From positions 875,001-939,000 of the forward strand of contig JAWDGP010007236.1 in the NCBI GenBank assembly GCA_033675545.1: DNA of 64,000 nucleotides. The letters run 5' to 3'. The DNA comes from Elysia crispata. Its lineage: Eukaryota > Mollusca > Gastropoda > Plakobranchidae. A model generated the notes under the pieces. That model ran no database searches and was not told where the DNA came from. It saw only the letters and a program-made list of their open reading frames with translations. Position numbers and translations under genes: made by a program. Positions within the stretch are counted from its first letter, which is position 1. Each line of letters opens with the position of its first letter. Shown here piece after piece: positions 1 to 24,599 of this stretch.

Positions 1-560
1 TGACCAATTATTTTGCAAGAGCATAGATAGAACTGTAGATGTCATAAGCAGATGTGTTTTATATTTGCTCCTTATGTTGTTCTGAATGGTTGCTAAGTTT
101 AGTCTTATTATAACACAAGAGAACATTGAAGACATAGCCTGCAGTTTTGAGCTGATGATGATGGCTATCTTTTGAATCTGTTATTAAAAAGACGAGTGCA
201 TAAAACGTGAAAAAGAACAAGCCGTTGTGCTCAAAATTGTCCAAACAACAGGTTGAGGCACCCTAAGCCCCAGACCAGATAACAGCACTATGAGTAAGAA
301 ACAAAGTTTGCCTCATTTGATGTCGTCGATAGTGAAAATAAAAAAAAGACATTTTTTATTACTTTTATTCCATTTCGTATCTGTAAACACAAAATATAAT
401 GTATAGGGGGAAATATCTAAACTTTAATCCACGTGGCTCCAAGAAGAAAGTCTGGCGTAGTCTGACTTTTAAACCTTGACCTAGATTATTTAAGCATAAG
501 AGATTTTAGTTTGGGCTGATTCTGCTGCCGGCCGGCTGGTCAACGTTACACAAAATACCC
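1..560. other. 5' flank without a recognised gene
   Basis: Sequence upstream of the first gene. The only open frames are short (61 aa on the minus strand) and have no recognisable protein character. I see no RNA gene. It probably holds upstream regulatory DNA of the DHDH gene, but nothing specific can be pointed to before the TATA-like site at 568. Confidence 0.4.
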
Positions 561-567
561 GCGCTGA

Positions 568-574
568 TATAAAG
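568..574 (+). promoter_or_regulatory. TATA-box-like site for the DHDH gene
   Basis: TATAAAG lies about 100 bases upstream of the DHDH start codon at 673, in a locally GC-richer stretch. This would put transcription start near 600 and give a 5' UTR of about 70 bases. Spacing and match are plausible; there is no direct proof of use. Confidence 0.35.
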
Positions 575-672
575 TGTGCAGTGTGCACATCACAAACCCC
601 GTGGTGCACATCTAGTTAGGCTCACTGGCTCAGGCTGTTCACTCGTCAGCACAGCCAACTGAGCCATACATC

Positions 673-12836
<12,164 letters not shown>

Positions 12837-12922
12837 TCTGAAGATTGACCACTCACAAAGATGAATTTGTGTATACTTTATGTACCACTGTACATATTTT
12901 GAATTTTTTTTTGTTGCTGCAA

Positions 12923-12928
12923 ATAAAC
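12923..12928 (+). terminator. Polyadenylation signal of DHDH
   Basis: AATAAA 87 bases after the DHDH stop codon, in an AT-rich 3' flank. It is the first canonical signal downstream and gives a short 3' UTR. Confidence 0.7.
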
Positions 12929-12929
12929 A

Positions 12930-13504
12930 TTCATCCAAAAATGTGGCTTTAGTGTTAAAAAAAATATACCTTGTGGGAATGGAGTAACATGGTATGAAAG
13001 GAAGAGAGGGAGACAGAGACAGACGGAGAGGGAAAAAGAGAGAGAAATAAAGTGGAGAGGGGGTGGAGGGTTGTGGAAGGAACAGGGGCCAAAGAGAGAG
13101 GGAGACTACAAACACTACTTTTCATTCAAATCTTATGGTAAGTGATATAATAAAAGGGAAAAAAAGACATCGTCATGCAAAGCGTTAAGCAATATAATAT
13201 ACTTTTAATCCTTTATCAACATGTAAGAGCAAACCCAGAAATTAAAACTTGAACTGAAGTCATGATTAAAATTGCCTTCATTGCCAAAAATAGTTTCATG
13301 AAACAAAAAAAAATTAAACAAGGAAAAAAACACCCTCTCAAAAACACAGTATTTAATCACATAGACCAGACCAAAATGTTAATCCACAGAGTAATCAACT
13401 CAAGGAATGACACATTCATAAACTGTTTGTCTGATAGCTGAAATAGAAAGATCATGATTACCCTGTTAGACTTTGTACCATAATGTACATTCATGTTATT
13501 AATA
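12930..13504. other. Intergenic DNA between the DHDH 3' end and a TIR element
   Basis: AT-rich with one purine-rich patch (about 12995-13110). No protein-like frame or RNA gene is seen. Confidence 0.4.
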
Positions 13505-13993
13505 GCCATGTTTCCCAGACAGAGTTACATATAGTAAGCATGAGTCATAACGTAACTAACATGTGGTTTCCCTAGTGGCTTGTGAAAATCGGCCTGCGTT
13601 GTTTCCATGGGAAGCCACAACCGAGCATTACGCCTGGTTAGTCTAGCCAACTGCCAAAATAGATAACTCTGCTGCTGCTGATAAAACTGTCTCGGATCAT
13701 GTGATTGTTATGTAATGTAACTGTGTAAGCATGTAGTGGAAACACTCTACACAGCCCGCTTGCACCTGACCCAAGCTTGTACTCAGTACCGGTAGCATTA
13801 AAGCATCGCTGGCAGTCATCATGTAACCCTTACATAACAGTTACGTTTTTGCTGGGAGGGCTAGCATGTTTGCGAAAAGCAACTATGCTATGTTCCGTTG
13901 GGTGGGATGTGTTTATGCAAATGAGGTTGGTCAGTCTAAAAAAATAAAGTAATCTAGCTAAGGGCCTGTTAGTCTTTCCTGTGAAACCTCAGA
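13505..13993 (+). mobile_element. About 0.5-kb TIR element (MITE-like), copy A
   Basis: Homologous over its whole length to 36366-36872 in reverse orientation. Shared blocks include AAGCATGAGTCATAACGTAA (one mismatch in B), AAACTGTCTCGGATCATGTG, GATTGTTATGTAATGTAACT, CATCGCTGGCAGTCATCATG and TAGCATGTTTGCGAAAAGC. The ends form imperfect inverted repeats: GCCATGTTTCCCAG at the left, and CTGTGAAACCTCAG at the right. No open frame, so probably a non-autonomous DNA transposon. It sits between the convergent DHDH and RLIG1 genes. Confidence 0.7.
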
Positions 13994-14608
13994 AATATTA
14001 AGAAATTTTAGATATTTTGTTTTGATCTTTTTTTCCTTTTTAAAAATTTGAATATCATTAGAAAGTTAATCTAATTTTCCATGAATTGGCATTTTATCAA
14101 ATAAACCAGTTAATCAATTGTTTGTATATTGAAAACAAGTTGATGGAGTACTTAAACATCTAGCAATATGACATAAGGGTAGTTTTCACTTATTATGATG
14201 CTGAATGGATAAATTTTAGTGGAATATAAATTAACTTTTTCTACCCATTCAGTTTTTGACTAGCTGTCACACAAATTGGCAACTAATGTAATCAGTTTTA
14301 AATTAACTTTTCTTAATTAAAGAATACAGATTTTCATTTATGGGCCCTAATCACGAAATTAATTAACTATTCAACTTGTAGCCATTGGTATATGCTGTAA
14401 CTGCTATGGTTAAGTATATATATATATAATGTCACCTGGCTATGCTATTTTAATGTACATGTACCTTTGGCAATCAAGAAATCAAGTCAAGATAATTACT
14501 TGCTGCAACATATTAAGACAGAAATATGAAGTTCTGCTGGAATAGGAAAAACAGTAACATAAACAACTTTGAGCAGCTAAATACATGTGTCCAGCTGTTG
14601 GTTAAATG
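13994..14608. other. RLIG1 3' flank
   Basis: AT-rich DNA downstream of the RLIG1 stop codon. A minus-strand ATTAAA at 14454-14449 is a possible polyadenylation signal; no AATAAA was found on that strand in the stretch. Nothing else is recognised. Confidence 0.35.
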
Positions 14609-17600
14609 CTACGACTCTTCCAAATTTTGAGTCCGAGGAAACATGTTTTTGTGAAGGTGTCTCAAGGAGTCGAACACTTGTCCGTTTAAACTGTGCAGGG
14701 CTGTAAAGAGATCATCCAGCTGTCTCGCACTATCTTCATTGGCTTTGTTTCTAGATGTATCGGTGAGCTCGACCTCAACTCTGACTGGCTGTTGGCTGAG
14801 TCGAGGATCTTTAATAGGCCAGGACAGGTTGAGGTGGTGGCGATGAAGCTTTTCATGCAGTGGGAAGAAGAGGTAACAAAAAAGAAGAGGAGTGAGATTT
14901 TTATTATATCAAGTCTCTACGTAAATTGGACCAGGAAACAAATACATTTGTTCTTTAGATTTCAATTATTATTTACTCAAGACCTGCTAAATTTAGATAA
15001 AATTAGATAAATCATGTAATTGTTTCTTAGCAAGGCATCTTTACTATACATTGTAGATTGTAATAATTTCTAAATGATATCTATCATTACCCTTCAGCAT
15101 TCAACAATTAAAATTTGCAGGATACTGTCATGCTTATGCACAAGTAAAAATACTTACAACAATGCATACACATACACAAATTATGCATAGCATCATAATA
15201 TCTAAATGAACAGAAAATACCTGATGTAATTTAAATTTAAAAAAAAACAACAACAAAAAGATAGACTTCAAACACAAACAATCTAAGCATCACAAAAGAA
15301 AAAAAATTTGTGAAAGGCTCCTGCCAAGGAATGTCACTGTTGGAGTCCTTAATATTTCTGAATTGTCCTCTGAAATTGCCTTAATTCCCTTTATTCATGG
15401 GTGCCTCTTTCTGCATGAGATTTAACAGCTCTGGTTACAATTGGTATAAGAAATTTCTTTAACCTCAGAGCATAAATTATTTACAGTTGTACTTAGCAAT
15501 CACAGTAAATAAAAAAATTAAAATAACAAAGCATACCAATTACCATAGGCGTCAGCCTGGGATACTTAATTAAATGACAAAGCATACCAATCACCTTTAG
15601 CCCAGAACTTCAAACATTGCTCTACAACAAATTGATGCACTTACCTTGTAAAGCTCACCATTGGTACAATGCCAAACAATGCCCTCAACTCCTGACACGC
15701 TTGTTTCACCATTTAACCAGGTAAGTAAAGCCTCTTGGTCATCAGGCGAGGGGCAAGCTATAGACATGCTGCCATGTGGGACTAGGAAGTGCATCGGATT
15801 CTTTTTGTTGCCCAGGCCTGTGTTAAAATATTGTAACATAGCATTAACAGGCAGTTGTCAAACTTCAGTAGGATTCTTTGTAGGCCAACATTCATGCCAT
15901 CAGTGACTTTATTTGCATATCACTATCAGTTTCCCGTTATTTTATTTGTTTTAATATGAGAAAATATATGCATAAAAAGTGGGGAAATGGGTTTTACAAT
16001 GTCAATTGTCACTGTGCATCAGAGAAGCAGAGCTGCTCAGACTACAAGTAAACAAACTGAGGCCAGGAAAGCTAAAACTTGCATTGCCACCCTAAATTGT
16101 ATATATGTAAAGCCTGGAATTGAGTTTTTCATATAACTGTAAAACACTGTCTAAGACATTCCTTTTTTCCACCTGATTTATCTCTTTTTTAAGTGGAATA
16201 TTTTTGTTGTTTAAAACTTTCAAGGGTCCCTCTATTTATCCCCTTTTATTAAAAAGGAGGGAAAAAAAAGCAAATAAAATATGAATATTCCATTAAGGCT
16301 ATTGATCATTATTTTCATGTTATTGCAAGAGGTAAAAACTCTGAAACAGAACTGTGAGAACAGATAAATTACATTCACTTTGAAAGAACCACTAAAGTTT
16401 CTGTAAAAAAAATTAATACAGCAACAACTTCTGAATGTAACTATCATTAGATACAATAATGATGCAAAAGCACTTACCATAGGGGTTACCATTGATATTA
16501 GAGCCAACAAGTTCACACGTCTGTCCAACCAAATCTGAAAGAGGCTGTGCCTTTAACACAAGTTCACCAATGTGGTCTTTTGATTCTCTGTGGCCGAATA
16601 AAGACACCGTAGAATATTGGCATTACAAGAATTTTAGAAAATTGTCTTTTTTCTCCAAACTAATGATTTTTTTAAGGTATTTGTTTAAAAACACAATCAG
16701 ACACCATTTTTCTCTTTAACTTAAGCAGTTGAAAGCCAGTCATTATCTTGGGTGTCATAATTTTGAATTGCTCCTGCTTTGAATTTAAAAAAACCTTTCA
16801 GCTTGAAGATTATTGTTTCCATTAAATCTCAATGCTGCTTTTTAAAATGTTTTCTGCCTATTTTATAGATAAACAGTGTTCTCTCACAATTAAAATTTAA
16901 ATCAACAATACTCATCAGGAAGAGTGGAAAGCTGATCCCTTTACTTAGTCCAAAGCTGCCAACTTTTGAAAAGGCAAATATAGATTTTTAGAGAGATAAA
17001 TTAAATTGGTCGCTGCAAACCTAGTGGATGATGTAGCCAAATAAGTATAGTTATCAACATTGAATTTAAAACTAGTTTAATTAAATGTTTACAAGCTTAC
17101 CTGTTGTATATAAGTTATTGTAAACTTTGTATAATTTTCTGTTGTCATAACTTTAACAAATACCCTATGGCTGTAAGCTGTAAGTGTTGAACTAAGCATG
17201 TATTTTAACCTCTGATTAGTGGCATAATGCCTAATATGTACTGTTTAATACCGATATGGACAGACATACTCGGAAGCCCAAATACAGACTAAATACATAT
17301 TATACGAACCGGTTGGCAGCTATGCTAGTCATCTGCCCAAGGTCTAAAGCTACATTCTATCATGTACAAAAATGCAGATAATTGATGAGATGCCAGCAAA
17401 CTTGCTCCTCATAAGCAAACATTGATAGCACTTTCATTAGTAAAGTTTCAGTATGTTTGTTTTTTACGCAGTAATTGTTTCCTCTGATGATAAGAACCAG
17501 TTTACGGTCTGATAAGTTTTAAAACACTTCCATAAAAATCTACAGACACTTGAATTAGATCCTTTCAAAATCTCTCAAAAATCCCTTTGTTTAATTTTCC

Positions 17601-20600
17601 AGAATTTCCCTTGGGCAAAAAATTATTTTATGTGTATACCAATCTCAGGGAGATGAAATGCTGGGACCACATAAGCTCACAATCAAAAACTCTGATATTT
17701 AAAATGTTCAAAAAGCACATAATTTTTTTTTATTAATATTTTAGTAATACATGAATGGAATGTCCTTTAAGAAGCAATACAAAGTGAAAACACAAAACAA
17801 ATGTATTTCTCATTAACTGTTTTATTACTATTGTTGAATTTAGTTTACTCTAGATTTGTATAAAAAATTAAGCAATTACTTGGTCCCTTCTCATATCAAA
17901 ACAGCATCTTTACATTTAAGCTCTTTGAACTTAATCCAACACACCATCTGTCTTGCTTTGAAAAGTCATGAATGTCAGTGTGAAATGCCTAAGCATCTCA
18001 AATAATAAAAAGTTATAATTTACTGTCCAGCAATTATATTGTTATGTCTCATTCAGTGAAATCAGCACATTAATAACTGTTATTGAAACAATGACATTTT
18101 GTATAATTTTCTTGAGTGTAACAGAGTATGCTTCTCAAGATCCAAATATAGTTTTGGAACTATTTTTAATGTAAGGCTTTAAGAGAAATGAACATTTCTA
18201 ATTACATTTTTTATTACTAACTAAGGTCATTCATTTTTTTCACTTGTTTAATTTATTAATTTTATATCAGATACTGAACATATTACCATTCAGCTATTAC
18301 AGTTTATGATGCAGTACCTTGTGGTGAAGTAGAAATAAACAGGTATGTGTATGTATATGTATGTGTGTGTGTGTGTGTGAGAGTGTGGACAATTTGATGC
18401 AACACTTACAGGTGAGGCAGGACAAAACAAAATATGAGTTTAGAACCATTCTAGTTTTAAAAAAAAATGAAAAATTACTGTATAATGAAAAAACAAAAGG
18501 GGCACTGCGTTTGTCTTCTATGTCTTCATATGATTCATACATGTTTTTGTCAAGCTGCAAATTACTATGTCTTAACTATCTTCAACCCACATAGAATATA
18601 TCAAAAAAAAAAAAAGAAAAGAAAAAACATCAATGAAATTATTACCGCAGCACAAGGGCAAGACCATCTTCGATGCTAACAGCAGAGAGGTGCCAGCAGT
18701 GTTGTCTCGACTCAAGCCCTACAGGGACCCATCCTGACAATCCAAACAAAGAATAAAATGACAGTACAGTTTCCTTTGAGTGGATTTGAATGTGCCAAAT
18801 AAACTGAAATTAAAATATCAAAAAAAAAAAAATCTTCATTGATCCCAATATGTGTATTTATGAAAGTTTGCACTAACATTAAGTAAATAATTTAAATTAG
18901 TTATTTTTGACTACCTGGTGTATGACCAAGTTTATCCGGCATCACAACACCATCAACTACTTCAAGACGGTTAGCAGGGACCCAGTTTGGTGGAACTTCC
19001 TGGATAACAGAAGGATAGGGCAAAAATCAAATTTTTTTAGTTTCAATTAACTTAAGTATTTTACCTGTAACCATCATAGCACCTTGTACTGCACAGGATA
19101 AACTGCAATGCTCAATCAATTTATGCTAAAAGAAAGTTTGTACTGATATGTTCATAATACACACTGCTTGTTTATTTCAAAAACAATTTTTTTTCTGCGT
19201 TGAATTAGAATGTATTCCAATGACTTTCAAACATGGCCTCTCAAAGTCTAGTTTTCAATGTGATCATAAAAATGCTGTTAGAGACCAGCTGCTTTTATGT
19301 GTGCAAAAGATGGGAAAAAAAAAAGATCCAAATACATTTCTTTTTGACATTTGCTTAGTACTTTGACATATGATACCCTTTGTCCTTGTCCAAACTACAA
19401 TGATTCTGAAAAAATGATGATTGCGTTAAAAATAATTTCATCACGATCATGTTCAATTTGCATTTCCTCAACCACTCTACCAATCATAACTTCCATCATA
19501 TTTAGCTAAGAATGACCAGTTATGTTCATCTTTTTGTGCATGGGTAAACAATAATAAATCCTGAGCTTCAGACATTTATGTAATATAATTACCTTAAAAT
19601 CTTTCTCAGGGTTCCATGAAAAATCTGGAACCTCTTTACCCTTGAAATTTTTCTTGTATTGAGCAAATTTTCTTTCTCCAGCTTTGCTTGGTTTTCGATC
19701 ATGACGAGCCCATAACCAAGGCTGGCCTGAGGTTTGAAAATAAAATTAGTACTGGCATGTCAAGTAAATCAGATTTGAAATTTTCTACATTCTTAGCTCT
19801 TAAATGGAAAATCTCAAACTTTTCTTGAACAGAACTTCACAAATCATTAGAAGAAAAGAATTCAAAAGTAGGTAACTAAATAAGCACATTTCTCAGCTTT
19901 TGTTTACATAATTATGCTTCAATTCATTTTTTCAATTCGATCAGACTGATCATCTGATGTACAGTTATCAGTATTTTACTCTGGGAAACTAAAAGGTGTG
20001 CTTCCATTTCTCCAATTCTCATTTTTAATTTTATGAGAGTTTTTTACTTGCGATCTTTTAACTTGAGCATGCAGGTGTAGAGTTTCTTCATTGAGTATAT
20101 TTCAGTCCAATAAATTTTTAACCATTTTAAATTGAACTATGTGCACCATTCATGCCTTTAACAATTTAGCAAATTTGAATTTTGCAATGCCAATGAATTG
20201 ACACTAAATTTGCACCTAAAAATTAAACAGAAAATGTGATGGATAGGAGTAAAATAACAATTTAATAAAATCAAGAAACTATTTTCATGCTTTCAGTCAT
20301 TATGAATATGACTGCAACCTTTTTTTTTTTAATGGACCAAATCAAATGCAAACCTAGATTAGGTATTTAATATGATCTGGCTAAAATTTTATTAATTGAT
20401 AATAGTCTGAATTCATCTGATGTAAAGAATAAATACATGTATTATGTGCCATAATATTAGCATAAAAAAATATATAAAATGATAACAACCTTCAAATAAC
20501 TCTACCAAACAACATGTTCCATCAAGTTTTTCTGTAGGTATTGCCGAGGCAATTTCAAACTGAGCTTTTGAGTGTAAACATCTGGTGGCCGTTACTTTGT

Positions 20601-20685
20601 ATGTCTGTTGTTTTCTTTTTTCTGATGACTCATCCGTCACTCCAATCGCATACACACAAGGTATTTTTTGTTGCACAGGATTCAT
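14609..20685 (-). CDS. RLIG1: RNA ligase 1 (5'-3' RNA ligase, C12orf29 family), 7 exons
   Basis: ATP-dependent RNA ligase; the human protein auto-adenylylates a lysine and joins 5'-phosphate to 3'-hydroxyl RNA ends, and is linked to RNA repair under oxidative stress. Minus-strand exons: 20685-20490, 19726-19593, 18999-18915, 18733-18646, 16587-16478, 15817-15645, 14848-14609. Phases agree at every junction and yield 341 aa (human about 325). Visible: nucleotidyltransferase motif [10 protein letters not shown] (K53 nucleophile), [12 protein letters not shown] (67-78), [28 protein letters not shown], the conserved block [13 protein letters not shown] (193-205), motif [10 protein letters not shown] (E249) and motif V lysine K262 at the exon 6/7 junction, followed by [12 protein letters not shown]. 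All catalytic elements look intact. The last 50 residues are lineage-specific. Convergent with DHDH, divergent from GID8. Confidence 0.93.
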
Positions 20686-22110
20686 GGGTGGAGTAGTAGT
20701 AGATCTAGATTCTAAACGTGCAACTAATTTTTATGGTTGATTTTTTGACGAGATCTAGATTAGAAATGAATGTGTATGGTGTTTAATTTTTTCAAGATAA
20801 CCATTAGATATAGAGCGTAACTTAAAACTTTAATTGTTAACATTTATCTAGATCTAGATCTCGAGATTATATCAATGATGTAAAGTTCAGAAATTACTTC
20901 ACAACCCTAGCGTTTGTTTACATGTGGAGAAGAAAGTTAGGGCAAATAGTTGGAGAAGTAGAATACTGTGGTCAAATAAAGTTTTTAATTGCTTTTTTTT
21001 ACAATATAAGAGAGCTGTACTTGATAAATTTCTATACATTTTTTTCATATAAAGATCAAAAGATTCTTTCCATGTATGAGTATTTATATGTGATATCTAC
21101 TTTAAAAACTATATAACTAAAGAAATCAAAGTAAATTATCATGATCTGTAATTGTACACACTGGTAAATATTGAACATTTTCAGAGTGATTTCCCTTTAA
21201 AAAAATTGAAATGATTGCAATTTACACATTTTATTAATTTTTTTCCTCATAATCATTTATTGTATTACGTTTTTTATTCCAATTTTCTTGAGAAATTTGT
21301 TCATCCATTATCACTTTAATTTATCTTTACTGGGGCTGTACAAATTCAGTTTTTTTTTCAATACCTGTTATGCTCTGTTTGAAACATAGACAGATCAGTC
21401 TCTGGCTTGTCTAATATTTTGGGTCAAAGGGGAGTTAATTCGTGCATTTTCTTCGATGTGAGTAAACAATAGCAAGTTTGGTTTCTACTGGCATTGTGAA
21501 CAAAGAATTCTTTTAGGATTTAATATAATCTCCAAAGTATCGTATAAGGTACTGGTAAAGCCTGGTAAAACAGAATTTGGGGTATTTCTCATTATTACAC
21601 TCGAAAGACTGATACCGAACTTTGTTTCCTCCAGTCCATGAATTTTTCATTTCTGGGTGACGGCAAATCGTCTAATTTCCTACTGCCTTGATAATATTTT
21701 TTTTCAGTCCAGACTTAGATCTAGATCTATATCATTATTAATGGCTTGCCCTAAATTTGAGATTGTAGTCAAGTCTATAAACGTTGTGAGTCACAATGGT
21801 CCTGGATTTAATCGTGATCTTGTCTCAATTACTCACTACAAGAGATTAACAGCCATTACTAAATAATATAGATCTAGATCTAGATTTAAATTCTGAGGGC
21901 TGTCTAACAATCAAAATCGGAGTTTTTGTTAATCACTCTTGTCATAATTTAACTGTTTTAATAATAAGGACAATTACTACAGTAGATTATGCCTAGAAAT
22001 AGATGTAGGCTAGAAAAGCTATACAAAGTTGAAATTCGCGTTGTCATACAATATGACTGATTCAATTTTTTTAACTCTTTACCAACTTTTTAGCTGATAT
22101 ATATATATAT
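20686..22110. other. RLIG1 upstream region with AGATCT palindrome tracts
   Basis: AT-rich DNA upstream of RLIG1. It carries short runs of the palindromic hexamer in the form AGATCTAGATCTAGA near 20700, 20750, 20850, 21716 and 21869. No credible coding frame. RLIG1 promoter elements must lie here, but no TATA box or other core element can be singled out. Confidence 0.45.
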
Positions 22111-24568
22111 GGGTCAGTCCACCAGTACTGTTTGCCATTTGTGGACATAGAGGGTCAAATTTGAACTATGTCACATCAAAACAGCAAAGTACTGTACATA
22201 GAAATTTAGAATGTTTGATTCTTGATATTTGTTGTGTGAAAAGTGCAGACCTCAGGCTAGCATAGTTTTGGAGAAATTTTTATGTAACTGTTAGGAGTGT
22301 TACCAGGACAAACATATATGATCATTTGCAATAAAATACCAATAACAAAAGCATATGTTTGTAACAAAGACTTTGAGTAGTGTGTAACATCCATGGTACT
22401 TTTATTAAAATTGATCCTAGAGAAGATTGAATAGTGAACATGATTTGTTAGGAATGTTACAGGACAAGCATATGACATAAAAACATTAGACAAAAGTTTC
22501 TATAGCATTGTTAATAATACACCCAAACCATGGTTATACATATGTTTAATTCAAAAGATATAGGACAAGCCATCTTAAAAATCTAAAAGGGTCTTAAAGA
22601 TTATTTTTAAATAATAAGTATGGTATGAAAATATTTGCATGTTAGGAACATTACAGGACAAACAATAAATGGAAAACTGTGTACCAGACACATAATGATC
22701 TACTTATAAATATACCATAAAAAAATGTGTTTTACATGGTCGAATCTTCATGTTTTTTAAAATATTGGCTTGTTTTGAAAAAAGACTGCCCTTGTGAAGA
22801 AAAAGTAAATGAGTAGCGATTAGTTAGGAACGTTACTGGACAACAACAAAAAAAAAGATGACTGAATCTCTCTCTCTCAAATGCCCTGTCTGGAACAGAC
22901 ATCGGCGATCATGATTCTCCACCTGTCCCTATCTTCTGTCATCCGCAGTAAGGCTATGTTGTCTTTGTTGTTTCCTGTCACAAAAGAGCTCAAGCTATCA
23001 AGAAATGTAATCCTTTGTCTACCTCTGCTTCTTGTACCTTCTATCTTGCCTGTAAGAGATACAAATTCCAGTCCCTTATGGCGACATATTGGGTTCATGT
23101 TTAACATATTCTATACTCCAACTTAGTTTAACAAAAAATTGTTCCAGGTGAAAATGAATTTAGTTATGATAGTAGGCCCCTACCTGTACTGATATAACAA
23201 CAAAACAAACATTTCAAAAACTTAGGATCCACTCTTATTAAAGGTAAGTAGGTTGTTAGGAAAAAATGCTATATGAAAATACTGTGGAAGCAAAAAAAAA
23301 CAAAAACAAAATAGAGCAAAGAGATATTTAATTAATCATAGAGTGGACATATGTGATAAAGAAGATGTTAGAAATGTTTCAAAAGAAGTACACTCCACCT
23401 GTACCCAGTAACACTCTTAACGCCCCTTGACTTTCCTGGAGTTTAAACTAACTTGAAGTTATTAAATTTATTTTCTTCTAACAAAGCATTCAAAGTAAGA
23501 GAGAATTTGGATATAAATTATCAAAACTAATATAAAATATTAAATTATGGCGGCTCTAGGCTTCTTAGCCAACTGGATTGTTACAAAGGACAAACATAGG
23601 TTCGTCCTAATCGAATCTTACTCTTTGTTCTGTGTATTATGGCACTTTCATGTAATGTTAAGTACATCCTCGAGACCTTTATTCATTTATATTATCAAAT
23701 AAAGGCAGTTTAAGCTATTAAATACATATTAGTTTCCATATATTACAATTCTGTGTCCAATTCATTAGGAAATGTTACACTATCACGGGAACGTTAGGAA
23801 ACGTTACAGCACAAAATCCATGGATGACACGATTTCCTTATCTGTGTTGAGCGCTGTCGTTGCGAAAGTGAAAGAGAAACCCGGATGAGATATTTAACTT
23901 AGTTTCCGGCAGTTAAAAATCAACATTTTAATTCTGTGGCGAAACAAATTTTCGACACACGGTGTGTGTTAGGAGTGTTACAAACGGAAGACAATTTTAC
24001 CCTTTTAGTTTGACCGCTAATAACAGCTGACTGATGCAAGCTATTTACTAATGGTTAGAATCAAACTATTGCTTGTTACTTGTTTGATTTAAATATTGGA
24101 CTTTGACATTGGGGTCATACACAGGCGTTTGAAAATTCTCTTGAAATGAAGCAACTCAAAACGGACGAACACAGTAACAAGTCTAACGCAATTTTTAACT
24201 GCCGCTCAACACATAATAGTGCAAACGTCGGGTTTTGCATTTCCGTAGATCGAAAAATTAAAATCTTGTCTTACAATAGGACACTTGTAAAAGCAAAGTG
24301 GCTTTCCATGATGCTTGACTATAGCATTTAAGTCAGGCATATTTTGATGTCCACTTTCGGAAGGGGATTTTTACCACATTTCTGGTTTTCATTTGCAAAT
24401 AAAGCTGTTATAACACATCTAATGACATTTTCAAGCTTACATGGGAGGTAGTTCATATTATTTTGAAACATTTCCAAGAATTTAAACGTAATTTTTAAAT
24501 TTGTGCTTTGATTTTTATGCATCTGAAAATAGGACCAAAGGTGGTAAACAGTACTGGTGGACTGACCC
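22111..24568. mobile_element. 2.46-kb TIR element with iterated internal motif
   Basis: Left end GGGTCAGTCCACCAGTACTG plus TTTGCCA; right end is the inverse complement with one mismatch (TTTACCA), so the TIR is about 27 bp. Both ends abut AT dinucleotide tracts, consistent with insertion into TA-rich DNA. Inside, the motif GTTAGGAAYGTTACAGGACA recurs near 22290, 22447, 22641 and 22823. Degenerate copies lie near 23254, 23366, 23795 and 23965, and an inverted one near 23405. There is no long open frame and no transposase, so it is non-autonomous or decayed. A LINE fragment is nested within it. I cannot assign the superfamily. Confidence 0.75.
22866..23110 (-). pseudogene. 5'-truncated LINE: C-terminus of the reverse transcriptase ORF
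   Basis: The minus-strand frame 23107-22877 encodes GKIEGTRSRGRQRITF, then about 20 residues on LLRMTEDRDRWR, and ends MIADVCSRQGI-stop. This is the characteristic C-terminal tail of a non-LTR retrotransposon ORF2 that is common in molluscs and insects. A GAGAGAGAGA tail follows the stop within a few bases, so the element's 3' end is near 22866 and everything 5' of about 23110 is missing. It is nested in the TIR element and is not functional. Confidence 0.75.
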
Positions 24569-24599
<31 letters not shown>

